Below, in pieces: positions 8,574 to 17,389 of a stretch of DNA of 20,829 nt (its first letter is position 1; every line of letters begins with the position of its first letter). This stretch comes from Mycoemilia scoparia (Eukaryota > Kickxellomycota > Kickxellomycetes > Kickxellales > Kickxellaceae). The stretch covers positions 1 through 20,829 of the forward strand of contig JANBPU010000272.1 in assembly GCA_027575805.1 (NCBI GenBank). The letters are read 5' to 3'. A model generated the notes under the pieces. That model was not told where the DNA came from, did not search any database, and was given only the letters and a program-made list of their open reading frames with translations. The position numbers and the translations under genes were made by a program.

Positions 8574-9506
8574 GCTATTCCATTCGTCTCTTCTTTTACC
8601 TTTTCATCAAGTAAACGCGATCATGAGAATTCAGAGTAAGAAATACAAAAAGAGTGGCAGAGCATTCCTTTGGACAAATACTTGTTTTATGTACCCACGT
8701 GTTCAAGTATAGAAGGTGTATGCATGTTTTTTGAGCGAGCATGTACAGACATGCACCTATACATACATAATACTAAATTCCAGAGACAGAAATGCGAAAG
8801 CAAAGCTATAGGCTAGAATTGCAGGACTCTCAGGCATATCTATTTAGATGTGAAATCTTGTATTGCTTAGATTCAAAATTGAAAAAGATATCCATTGCAT
8901 TCCATTTTAGGAAAGGAACCCTTGTTTTGCGCAGGCGAATCTCTATAAATAACAACATTAGACGAGACACAGGGAGTGATAGATTTCTTCAACAGTGATT
9001 TTCAATTTATATGAGTGAATGAGTGCGTGTGTGGCATTGTCGGTTATTAATGAAGGGTCTCTCTCTCTCTCTCTCTCCTCTTCTTTTGCAAACTCTGCTC
9101 AAATGAGGAGAGAGAATCATTATTGTTTGTGGCTGAGGGATTAGAAAGTTCCACAGCCAAGAAATTAATATGTAGAACATCACAACAACAATCCCCAAAG
9201 ATGGGCAGATAGCCTGCGAGAGAGAAATAAAACACACTGCTATTATAATACTGCTGCAAGAACTACTGCTCCTCCAACAGAGAACTGAGGCAAGTCACAA
9301 GCCATTCAGTCTACTTTGCTCACAAGGACAGCTCATAACACATACCACAAGGCCAAGGGATATAAAATCACACCAAGAGCCCGCTGCTGGTCATTACACA
9401 TTTTCCAAGGTCACGTCACTTTATTATTTCATTCACATAATTCAAATTTCCTTTATTGCTCTCTCACTTTGCCCCAGGCGCTTGTTTGCTCATCTATCCA
9501 TTTGTG
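8574..9506. other. Non-coding region upstream of the zinc-finger gene
   Basis: No supported gene on either strand. The region holds a (CT)n microsatellite at about 9058-9077, and the rest is probably long 5' regulatory sequence for the gene at 9629. Confidence 0.45.
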
Positions 9507-9516
9507 TATATATAAA
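9507..9516 (+). promoter_or_regulatory. TATA box of the zinc-finger gene
   Basis: The sequence TATATATAAA at 9507-9516 lies about 115 bases before the ATG at 9629, a normal distance for a fungal promoter with a leader of 80 to 90 bases. Inferred from sequence alone. Confidence 0.4.
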
Positions 9517-9628
9517 CTCCAGACTCTTGACTAGTTCTATTCAGCCACACTATTACCACGACCCTTTCAAACCACTTGTCATTGCCATCATCCATATACA
9601 CAGACGCAGTTATATACATTGTGCCAAA

Positions 9629-10519
9629 ATGGAGCCATCATCTTTGTCAGCAACCACTAAGCCTAATTTTTACTGTGGCGCATGCGGGTTTAGATTTAGC
9701 ACCATCAACCAACTTCAATGGCATCGTCGCCGGGTTCATTCCCAAGATCATCCTTCTGGGCTAAGCATCGGGCCAGCAACAACAGGATTAACAAGGCACA
9801 CCACCATAACCCCAATAAGAAGCAATAGTGGAAGCTCCCGGTCTTCATCTTCCACCAGTCAAGCATCCTCAGAAGGATCAACCCTAGTCTCTCCCACTAT
9901 GGCAGCTGGTGGTTTTCCTAACCGGCAAACAGCCACCATATTTGAAGAAGACGATGGCTACTTCAACAATAACGGTGGTTCAGATAAGCGCAAGATTGGA
10001 GTGCGTTCAATGTCATCCTTACCTGGACTACGCAGATCCAAAAGTCCCAACATATTTGTAGGATTTCTTAAAGGCGTGTTTACAATGCCCAAAAAACACA
10101 AGAAATCCTCCAGTCGCCATAATAAGCACGATGGCTGTGATAACAGTTTCTGTGGTGGTGGTGGTGGTGGTGGTATGGGACTTAAGGAACACAAGGAATG
10201 CGTAGAGACGTTCTTTTTCGACATGGATTCAGATGCAGAGGGTACAAAAACGCCACCTCAACCTCTGCGAAAAGGCGAGATGAGAACAACAGGATTTAGG
10301 CGGCAATCCAGGAGATACAGTGTATTCAACTGTTCTAATGAAACCCTGAGTATCGACAATAACGGGTATCGTAATAGCGATAATGCATGGCACCATAACC
10401 AATACAACTCCGAGCCATCATTTTCTCGATTGAGACAGCAACAAAATAATGATGGCCGCCATAGAAATATTCAATACTCTCCAACAAGACTTGTTCCAGT
10501 CCAACCCATCACCTTATAG
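9629..10519 (+). CDS. Single C2H2 zinc-finger protein with a long disordered tail
   Basis: The start is set at the ATG in CCAAAATGGA (9629), a good context; the frame is open upstream, but its only earlier ATG, at 9482, precedes the TATA box. The 296-residue product has one classical C2H2 finger at residues 16-37 (Cys16, Cys19, His32, His37; spacing C-X2-C-X12-H-X4-H). The remainder is Ser/Asn/Arg-rich and likely disordered, except for a block at 140-158 (NIFVGFLKGVF followed by TMPKKHKK) that combines a hydrophobic patch with a basic stretch and might be a nuclear-localisation or interaction element. Residues 175-182 are a Gly run encoded by a GGT repeat. A lone finger usually binds DNA weakly without a partner, so a transcription-factor role is plausible but unproven. 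I do not recognise an orthologue. Confidence 0.72.
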   Translation: MEPSSLSATTKPNFYCGACGFRFSTINQLQWHRRRVHSQDHPSGLSIGPATTGLTRHTTITPIRSNSGSSRSSSSTSQASSEGSTLVSPTMAAGGFPNRQTATIFEEDDGYFNNNGGSDKRKIGVRSMSSLPGLRRSKSPNIFVGFLKGVFTMPKKHKKSSSRHNKHDGCDNSFCGGGGGGGMGLKEHKECVETFFFDMDSDAEGTKTPPQPLRKGEMRTTGFRRQSRRYSVFNCSNETLSIDNNGYRNSDNAWHHNQYNSEPSFSRLRQQQNNDGRHRNIQYSPTRLVPVQPITL

Positions 10520-10836
10520 TATTCTTTAGTTAAGCACATAGTATTAATATTTAATGTTCCTCTCTAAACCACTCATTCATACATCGCATTCATTTTCATA
10601 GACAAAAACACACCGTATGTATAGTTCAGTTTTATTATTTTCTCTATTGTATGTAAATCTTCTCTTTCTCATGTTTGTTTTCTTTTTTCATGAAATTCAT
10701 GTCTTCTATCTCAATACATGTGCTCTGTTTTATGGTTTAACAATATCAATTTTTGTTACATTCCTTTATCAGCCATAGTTGAATGTTCAATATTCATGTT
10801 ATTATTATCTATAAAGCAATAATAAAATATAAACAG
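10520..10836. other. 3' flank of the zinc-finger gene
   Basis: A+T-rich sequence without a supported reading frame. An AATAAA motif occurs near 10820. I see nothing else in it. Confidence 0.4.
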
Positions 10837-10953
10837 TATGGGCAATAATTTTTGAAGGGTAAATTTTGGTGACCAATGGTTATAGGAGTAATCAGTCAAA
10901 TGGGTATCCGGTTTTACTAGTAAACAATCACTCTTCAAAAATTATTGCTCATA
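10837..10953. repeat. Complete family-B inverted-repeat element (short form)
   Basis: The left end ATGGGCAATAATTTTTGAAG and the reverse complement of the right end, ATGAGCAATAATTTTTGAAG, differ at one position over 20 bases. The internal sequence includes ACTAGTAAA, shared with the copy at the window start and, in part, with 12501-12780. At about 117 bases it has no coding capacity and would fold into a long hairpin. MITE-like. Confidence 0.7.
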
Positions 10954-12121
10954 TAAAATAACAATTTAAAGCTTATGAATTTAAGCGCACAGCAAGGTTT
11001 CGCTAGTAATCAAATATTTGGAATTACGGAGTTTAGCTAAAAGCCAAATGAAATAGAAAGATACCCACCCTTATTTGGTTTTATATTCTAATATTTATCA
11101 ATACGTTAGTTTATCTGTCCTATTTCTTAATTTGTTTTGCAATGTTGGTGATGCTACCTCTCCAGGAATAGGAAGTGCTACATTGGTGACAAGAGCCATA
11201 TTTATATGTAAAATAAAAGCCAGATGCAGCCCATCAGGACCAACATCTCACTATTGGGCGAGAGCTTGAGGCCTAACTTGGATTCTCTGAGTGTACACGA
11301 CAGGGAAGTAGAAAGGGAACTCATCAGGTTTGGCCAAATCATCAGTCAATCCATATCTAACACCTGGGAATCTATTTCTGCCTAAGGTCTTTTGATTTTT
11401 GACCATATTTCGTAATATTACAATACTAATATTCCATTTCACACCAGTCGGCACAAAAAGCCTCTCTCGCCATTTATTTCTGTAAAACACCAAATCAATT
11501 TTATAAAGCCATGCTCAAAAACACTTTCGATTACTTTGATTATCGGCATGGTTTTATTTTCCTACATAAATATAACATTTCCCAATTGCATCATCTAATC
11601 TAAAAATATCCAATTCATCAAATCAAAAAAAGGAAGATGCTTTCAAAGTAATTATATATTTCTTGGTTTGATTGCACTGATTGAAACAGCATCGTATCAA
11701 CTACATCAGACTACATCTAGAGAATACCACTTTTACTATTCCAATTAAATCAAAATGTTCTATTTGATTTTTATATGAATTGGTTTACAGCAGCATTTAT
11801 TTTTTTAGCCAAGCCAAAAGAGAGTTATGGAAATAATATTAATAGGCAGACATCAAAGAACAATTTTAAGAATCTAAATCACAAGATTCAGCTATAAAGA
11901 ATACATTAAAAATCTATTTTACCAAGATGGAAGGAGCAGGAGTTTGGAAATGTTGTAGGTATTCTACCCTTTAATATATGCTTCAAGCATTAAAGTTTTT
12001 TATACATGCATTTCATAAAATGCATAAATAGGAGGTACATTTTCATGAGGAAATATGAATACTTATAAATTTATTATACTATTTCATTTAGATTTAAAAC
12101 AATTTACTTAAATATTTAAAC
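10954..12121. other. Repeat-rich intergenic region
   Basis: Apart from the decayed frame at 11098-11493, no gene is supported here. A fragment at 11364-11415 (CCTGGGAATCTATTTCTGCC, then TTTGACC) resembles one end of family-A repeats. Confidence 0.4.
11098..11493 (-). pseudogene. Probable decayed gene: two coding-like segments in one frame split by tandem stops
   Basis: On the minus strand 11493-11254 encodes a protein-like stretch ending RIQVRPQALAQ, with GRNRFPGVRYGLTDDLAKPD and FPFYFPVVYTQ before it. After TAG TGA (11253-11248) the same frame continues to a TGA at 11098-11100 with DVGPDGLHLAFILHIN and MALVTNVALPIPGEVASP. Neither part has a convincing start, and the composition is unlike random A+T-rich translation. 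The upstream part overlaps a family-A-like repeat fragment (11364-11415). I do not recognise the family. It may be an old transposon or host gene remnant, or exons of a gene I cannot assemble. Confidence 0.33.
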
Positions 12122-12286
12122 ATGTCAGAAGAAGAATTTAGCATTGGTACCCCAGGCAGCCCTAATAATGATTATCCTATACCAAAATTAGAAGAATCAA
12201 GTGAGGGTGAGAGTGAAGATGAGAATGAGAATGAGGGTGAAATTGAATATGTGGATGAGGGTAAAATTGAATATGAGGATGAGTGA
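12122..12286 (+). CDS. Short acidic hypothetical ORF, 54 residues
   Basis: ATG at 12122 to TGA at 12284-12286. The product starts MSEEEFSIGTPGSPNND and the second half is a Glu/Asp-rich run with an internal duplication (EGEIEYVDEGKIEYEDE). It is strongly acidic and probably disordered. It lies between two family-B elements and is preceded by an A+T-rich stretch with no clear TATA box. It could be a small gene, the first exon of an undetected gene, or the N-terminus of a lost mobile-element protein. No family is recognised. Confidence 0.3.
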   Translation: MSEEEFSIGTPGSPNNDYPIPKLEESSEGESEDENENEGEIEYVDEGKIEYEDE

Positions 12287-12500
12287 TAGACTATGATTTA
12301 ATTACCAGCTTGATCATAGAGTCATTCAGAATACTCCAAATAATCAAGAACATTCCAAGAGTTCCAAGGGTTCTAAACATCAGATCCAACAGGATATATG
12401 TTCAGAACACTAAGAACAATTTTTAGTTTTCATGATCTTTTTAAATCTATTAACAATTCTTGGCTAAAGTTTAGTATAGACCCCCAAGAAACCTCATAAT

Positions 12501-12780
12501 AATATGGATCATAATTTATGAAGGGTAACTGTTGCAACTATCATATTATGGGTTATTTTGGCCTTTATATAGCTTTGATTTTTGATACACTTTAGTTTTG
12601 GTGTGTGGTTTTCTTTTATTTATTTTATCAATAAAGTACCTATCAAGTACTTGTTTATTTAATGATGATGGTTTCCACAGTGACTTTTGGTAGCCACCAA
12701 TTAAAGGGGCAATCACAGCTAAATGTGAGATCAACATCTGTTAGTAAATGGTCACCCTTCAAAAATAACTACCCATATTA
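12501..12780. repeat. Complete family-B inverted-repeat element (long form)
   Basis: The left end at 12501-12529 (AATATGGATCATAATTTATG, then AAGGGTAAC) is an imperfect inverted complement of the right end at 12751-12780. The right end, with the preceding AGTAAATGGTCACCC, matches the first bases of the window closely. The element is about 280 bases long. A 63-codon ORF with an ATG lies inside on the minus strand (12737-12546) but shows no transposase signature. Non-autonomous DNA-transposon-like. Confidence 0.65.
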
Positions 12781-12839
12781 CCAAATTTTGGCTAAAAATT
12801 GATATTGTTGGGCCATAACCATTCACACCCATATACAAT

Positions 12840-13340
12840 AACCCAAAATCATTCTGAATGACTCTTGACTGATCAGAATGATTCAGAATCATTCTGAATC
12901 ATGGCAATTCATTTACTTTCATTAATATTTTCTTTTATTAGCAGTTTTATAATAATTTTGAGAAACAATACTCTCATTTTACCTTTATATAATCATACTA
13001 TTATTTATTTAAATAAAGTTGTGGTTGAAAGGATTTGAACAAAGTACTAATTATTTATATTCTTATATAAGTTTTCCCAAGCAATTCTATAATACTACTT
13101 TTTAATCCTTACCCATTCTAAATGAATCATTCCTGTTCATTTCCATTCTTGCTCATTCTGAACTATTCACTTCTATTCAGAATCATCCTTCCTCGTTTTG
13201 AATGAATGATAATGATTCAGAATGATTCCTTTTCATTCAGGACTATCCTTAACAGTACTGAATCCTCTTGTTAAACTTTTCTACAACTTCCTGTCAGGCC
13301 ATGTTCATCCCAAACCACCCTGGCCTGTCAGTAACATTCC
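12840..13340. repeat. First copy of a degenerate long direct repeat with palindromes
   Basis: Shares ordered landmarks with 13560-14020: TTTTATTAG, then a block with ATAATCATACTATTATTTAT and AAATAAAGTTGTGGTTGAAA (13011-13030), then CCCATT with AATCATTC and TGTTCAT, and finally CACCCTGGCCTGTCAGTAAC. It also contains many GAATGATTC/GAATCATTC motifs and a 25-base near-perfect palindrome at 12873-12897. No coding capacity is seen. Origin unknown. Confidence 0.6.
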
Positions 13341-13559
13341 TATGACATAAATATATGTGTTATAAACTTAAATATTATAATAAGTACATAATAAATTTTG
13401 CAAAATGGGTTTAGAAATATTTACCTTTGATTTTTCTGTGTCCTGCCTTTTCTTTGTAGGGTTTTGCTAAGGGAGCTATATATAGTTAGTATAACCAACA
13501 TTAATATAGATTTATTGTTAAAAATTATTATAATATTGTTAGGCTGTAGCCCACATGGT

Positions 13560-14020
13560 CCACCCTGAACAATTCTAGATGAAATTAGTTTGTCCTGAAT
13601 GATTCAGGATTACTCTGACTAACTTTCAGTTGATCAGAGTAATTCCAGATCAACCAGGATTATAACCTGAGGGTTGTAATCCTCACTTGTCTTTTATTAG
13701 TTTAGTTAGTTTAATGAAGAGTTTTGCTATCTTCATTACCTTTTATAGAATCATACTTTTATTTAGTTAAAAATAAAGTTGTGGTTAAAAGGATTTGAAG
13801 AGTTATAGTTAAATATTGTTATTACCCATTTAGAATCATTCTTATCTGTTCATTATCACTCTGAATGATATCCTTTTATTCTGTTATTTATGCACCCTTG
13901 TGCTTTGCCCTTTATTCCTATTCTGAACGCTTCCTAACCATTCAGAACAAAAGTTTTTCAGAGACAACTTCCCAGAACAGTTGAGGCTCGTCCCAGACGA
14001 CCCTGGTCTGTCAGTAGCAA
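13560..14020. repeat. Second copy of the degenerate long direct repeat, with three adjacent hairpins
   Basis: The landmark AAATAAAGTTGTGGTTAAAA at 13771-13790 lies 760 bases after its partner at 13011, and GACCCTGGTCTGTCAGTAGC closes this copy near 14020. Three inverted repeats lie in a row: 13594-13608, 13609-13618 with 13634-13643, and 13656-13667 with 13672-13683. Divergence between copies is considerable, so the duplication is old or the two are separate insertions of one family. Confidence 0.55.
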
Positions 14021-14241
14021 ATATATCAATCATACCAGTGAGCTTTACAATAGTGGGATTAACTTTTGTCTGGCTGGAAGCCACAAAGCTATTGTTATTG
14101 TTATTGATTGTGTCAGTAAATCTGATCACATGATTTTTGATTCACAAACAATAATAGCAAGCATTCTTTGCCTGTAGTAGTGTATACATCATCAGCGATA
14201 CTGACCTAAATTCCGTTTTCTCTCTGTATACAGCCTTTTGT

Positions 14242-14256
14242 TATTTATATATATAC
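14242..14256 (+). promoter_or_regulatory. TATA-like element upstream of MTC1
   Basis: TATTTATATATATAC lies about 70 to 85 bases before the ATG at 14326. It is a plausible core promoter, but A+T-rich sequence makes chance occurrence likely. Confidence 0.3.
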
Positions 14257-14325
14257 TGGCTTTTAACTTAGTCTTTATACGCATATACGCAGAGAAAACA
14301 TTATATATTTGAGTTAACGTAAAAA

Positions 14326-15825
14326 ATGAGCAAGGCCCGCGATGATGTTTTACAATTCTTGGACACTTTGGAGCTGAATGATAGTAAGGATAATTCCAAG
14401 AAGCAATCTTCTAACCCTACAAATGCTGCTGCCACTGGTTCAGACAATAACAAGAAGTCTGATGGGGCTGCCGAGACTAGTGCTACCACCACTACCGCGG
14501 CCAAGGATGCACAGGTATCAAACAAAGTTGACAGCAGCGATAATGTAGAGTCTCAATCAAAGGATGGAAAGAAATCATCTAATCCAAAGGAAGTTTTAGA
14601 TTTCCTAGACGAAATAACCGAAACTGCGCGTAAAAGCATGTCATCCAATCATAACAGCACGGAAACTAATCCCGAAGCAACCTCACCATCTACCTCTAAC
14701 ACCAAAACAAATAATAACTCTGCTGGAGGATGGTCGTGGGGAAGTCTATGGGGCCAAGCCAGTTCCATAATTGAGCAAACACCAACCGCCGCTGAATCTT
14801 GGTCAAACACCGCATTCAACAAACTAAAAACCTCAATAGACACACTAAACACCCAAAGCCAAGAAACCCGCAAGAAGATCGAAAGCCAGGTCAAGGAAAT
14901 AATCGGCGAAGAAAATAACGAAAAGCTAACCAAACTGAGCGGTAATATTGTAAAATCGCTGGGAACTGTAATGGAACATTTGGCTCCACCCATCCCTGAA
15001 TATACAGTGTTTGATATCCAGTTTGTTTGCGATTTTGAAACAACCAGTGAATCTAAACAAGGAATGGTCCCGGTAATTTCAAAGACGGTCAACTCTGTTG
15101 TTGAATATTTTGATGTTCCTGGTGGCGAAGTCAGAGTAAAATTGGTTAATACCCAGGAGCTCATTGCTGGAGGAGAAGAGAAAGTTGCAAAGAGAGGCGA
15201 CACTTTTACGTTGGAAAAAACATTTGATGGAGTTGTACAAAAAAGTTCAAAAATCTTTGACAAGCTAACCAATGACACTACTGCCGCCACTAATAAAGAT
15301 AACAATAATACAGTTCGAGTCAAGGATAGTCAGGGAATTTTCCAAAAAGCTCATTACGAAAAATTGTACTTGATTATCGAGCCATTCCAGATTATTCCAA
15401 CTGCTTCAAACGAAGCGATGAGTTCAGCTTACATTTCCCTATACGTTGCTTTATACGAACTCCCCAGGAATAATGATACTGATGACAAGACATTTACTGG
15501 CCCAAAGGTTTACAAGACATTTTCGCAAATGCTGCCAATCGATGTATGGCAAGAACAACCACCCACTGAACAGCACAGGATGATTCATACCACCAACGAT
15601 GTTTCGACACTTTTGAATGAGATCAATGAAGAGTGTTTGGTCGAATCGGCAATGTTGAGTGTCAAGTCATTGTTTGTCGAATATGTTTCTGATTTCTTGA
15701 AGAGGCCTCCTCCACCTCCACCTACTACTACATCAACTTCATCTGGTGATGTTGCTGTGGCCAATCAAGATAATAAAGTGTCCAAAGAAAAAGGCGACGA
15801 GAAGATTGAATCGACTGGCGTATAG
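14326..15825 (+). CDS. MTC1: Maintenance of telomere capping protein 1 (Mtc1 family)
   Basis: Single-exon 499-residue protein, close to the length I recall for the yeast protein. Family marks: two FLD motifs in helical segments (DVLQFLDTLE at 7-16 and EVLDFLDEI at 89-97) separated by Ser/Asn-rich linker, then the Trp/Gly motif GGWSWGSLWGQASSIIEQ (134-151), an amphipathic helical region (155-220) and a mixed alpha/beta C-terminal domain (about 222-460) with PEYTVFDIQFVCDFE, GGEVRVKLVN and KLYLIIEPFQI. The C-terminus is a Pro run plus charged linker. Yeast Mtc1 was named from a genetic interaction with telomere capping and has been linked to early secretory vesicles; the biochemical role is not settled. 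The ATG follows AAAAA and is the first in frame. The gene is convergent with VPS60. An AATAAA cluster at about 15962-15972 may be its polyadenylation signal. Confidence 0.87.
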   Translation: MSKARDDVLQFLDTLELNDSKDNSKKQSSNPTNAAATGSDNNKKSDGAAETSATTTTAAKDAQVSNKVDSSDNVESQSKDGKKSSNPKEVLDFLDEITETARKSMSSNHNSTETNPEATSPSTSNTKTNNNSAGGWSWGSLWGQASSIIEQTPTAAESWSNTAFNKLKTSIDTLNTQSQETRKKIESQVKEIIGEENNEKLTKLSGNIVKSLGTVMEHLAPPIPEYTVFDIQFVCDFETTSESKQGMVPVISKTVNSVVEYFDVPGGEVRVKLVNTQELIAGGEEKVAKRGDTFTLEKTFDGVVQKSSKIFDKLTNDTTAATNKDNNNTVRVKDSQGIFQKAHYEKLYLIIEPFQIIPTASNEAMSSAYISLYVALYELPRNNDTDDKTFTGPKVYKTFSQMLPIDVWQEQPPTEQHRMIHTTNDVSTLLNEINEECLVESAMLSVKSLFVEYVSDFLKRPPPPPPTTTSTSSGDVAVANQDNKVSKEKGDEKIESTGV

Positions 15826-16248
15826 TATATTTTTCTTACTGCTATGACCTCCCCCCCTTTTATGGCTATTATTGATATTATTAGTATCATAGATATCTTA
15901 AAGTAATGCCCTAGGAACTGTAGGGGCAACAAAGTATATATTTCCATGTTAAGTCAAAGCCAATAAATAAATAAATGAATGAGTAAGTTTACATTATGTA
16001 AAAAGTGGATGTTATGATTACAAAATATCTCTGTTTACATACACAAGTGCAAAAGAAGGGAAAGATAAAATAAAAGGTTGGATATAATAATCTAAATTGG
16101 TGGTACTAGAAATGCCAGACAGAAAAAAGAAATACCAAGTATAGTTAGTATAGCATGCATGTATGGTTAGGTTAATAAAAGACAACGAAATAGAACAGAA
16201 AAAAACGAAAGACAAAGGCGAAACTAGGCTAGGCTAGGCTAGGTTATA
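15826..16248. other. Shared 3' region between MTC1 and VPS60
   Basis: Convergent 3' flanks. Contains overlapping AATAAA motifs at 15962-15972 (plus strand) and a short (CTAGG)n tandem at about 16224-16243 just beyond the VPS60 stop. No coding frame is supported. Confidence 0.5.
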
Positions 16249-17389
16249 CTAGATTCGATAAGCCGGTTCGGCGGTCGGCTTATTAGCTTGACGCTGGTCA
16301 CCACCACTACCGGAAGAAAATGCCATTTCAAGTTGAGGTCCATTAATATTAGAAGCAGGAACTTCAGGGAGTGGCTGCTCCTTATCTTTATTTTTGGCAT
16401 CGTCGTCATCGTCCAGGTACGATAACTTCCCATCATTGGCCCCGCCTTCCAGTTCGGCGATATCATTACCGAGTTCATTTTCGAGATCAAGCTCATCACC
16501 CAGTGCTTCAAGTTCGGCCTCCAAATCCATTTCATCAACATCATCGGGAAGATTATAACTTCTACCCATCAGTTCCTGGACCTCATCGGCCTGTTCCAAC
16601 AAATCAGCCATTTCGTCCTGAACGTCATAAATCTTGTCTATATCAATATTCTTGTATTGCCGCTTCATTTCTTTATTTGCATCCTGCATTGCTGTTAATG
16701 TCAACATGGTGTTTTTGATATTTTCGGTGGCGAATGATGCGGACTCCATGTTGAATGACTGTTGGTATAGCTGGTCTCTTTGGGACTCGTACATTCTTTT
16801 TTGTTGGAGGACCCGCATTGCTCTTTGTTTAATCAAGTTCTAGAATTTTGTATTTGTATAATAAAGAGGTGTTGTGTTGGTGATTTTGTTTAAAGTGTGT
16901 GTGTGTGTGTAGTATGTGGGAAGATATCACTAGGGATCGAAGAATCTATGGTAGGCAGAAATGGGCCCTCAGATATTTTATATGCAACTACTCCTGGGGG
17001 CCAGCCCATTTTGCCCAAGCCCTTGTGAACTTTGACTATGTGTAAAGTATGATAGTGGAACTTGTTATTACCTTTCCTGGCCCTTCACGCATTCCTTTCA
17101 TTTGGGTTTTATATTTTGTCAATTCTGTGTCTAGTTTTTTGATCTTTTCTTCGACTTCTGTGGTCCGTTTATCCGTCTATTCAAACAATATTATCATCGT
17201 TATATGATATGGTATATATCAGCCTTTGCTGTTGGAAAGGACAATGCCTAATAGATTGGATCACCCATTTTATAACATTTTAATGCTACAATCCATGAAA
17301 ACAATAGTGTTTTAACTTACAGAGGATATGGCGTCAGTTAGGGTTGGCTTTGGTGCCTTTGGCTTAGAACTACCAAAAAATCTATTCAT
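16249..17389 (-). CDS. VPS60: ESCRT-III subunit Vps60 (CHMP5)
   Basis: Acts on endosomes in multivesicular-body formation, where Vps60 binds Vta1 and stimulates the Vps4 ATPase. Exons on the minus strand: 17389-17321 (donor GTAAGT), 17176-17072 (acceptor AATAG, donor GTAATA) and 16839-16249 (acceptor TCTAG). All junctions are phase 0 and give 254 residues, somewhat longer than the roughly 220-230 of yeast and animals. The N-terminus MNRFFGSSKPKAP is diagnostic. Helix 1/2 runs through MKGMREGPGKNLIKQRAMRV (49-68) and VLQQKRMYESQRDQL, followed by the SFATENIKNTM segment and DVQDEMADLLEQADEVQELM. The acidic C-terminal helix EMDLEAELEALGDEL (161-175) is in the usual place, with a variable Pro/Asp tail. 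The intron at 16840-17071 contains a family-A repeat copy (16923-17036). Confidence 0.95.
16923..17036 (+). repeat. Family-A element inside a VPS60 intron
   Basis: Shares TATGGTAGGCAGAAATGG, the CCCTCA block, ATGCAACTACTCCTGGG and GTGAACTTTGAC with the copies at 2749-2890, 18187-18310 and 20516-20643. It sits entirely within the 232-base intron and leaves both splice sites untouched. It accounts for about half the intron, which explains why this intron is longer than the others. Confidence 0.65.

Noticed and set aside
8383..8574. 63-codon ATG ORF with a poly-Met run
   Set aside because: The Met run is the GAT repeat read out of frame; the neighbouring frame gives a more protein-like sequence.
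9482..9628. 49-codon N-terminal extension of the zinc-finger protein
   Set aside because: It would start upstream of the TATA box at 9507, has no domain character, and the ATG at 9629 has a much better context just before the finger.
12546..12737. 63-codon ATG ORF on the minus strand inside the long family-B element
   Set aside because: Lies wholly within the repeat, ends in a lysine/asparagine-rich tail typical of A+T-rich chance translation, and shows no transposase motif.
13011..13045. Possible tRNA/SINE B-box on the minus strand (GTTCAAATCC)
   Set aside because: No matching A-box or clover-leaf arms at the right distance, and the motif is not preserved in the second copy near 13795.
13884..14129. 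81-codon minus-strand frame upstream of MTC1
   Set aside because: Begins at GTG rather than ATG, crosses the boundary of the direct repeat, and has no recognisable domain.
14649..15323. 224-codon frame antisense to MTC1
   Set aside because: A shadow of the MTC1 codons; its Ser/Leu/Val-rich translation mirrors the Asn/Lys/Thr-rich coding strand.
16371..16718. 115-codon plus-strand frame antisense to VPS60
   Set aside because: Fully overlaps a firmly identified exon; no independent support.
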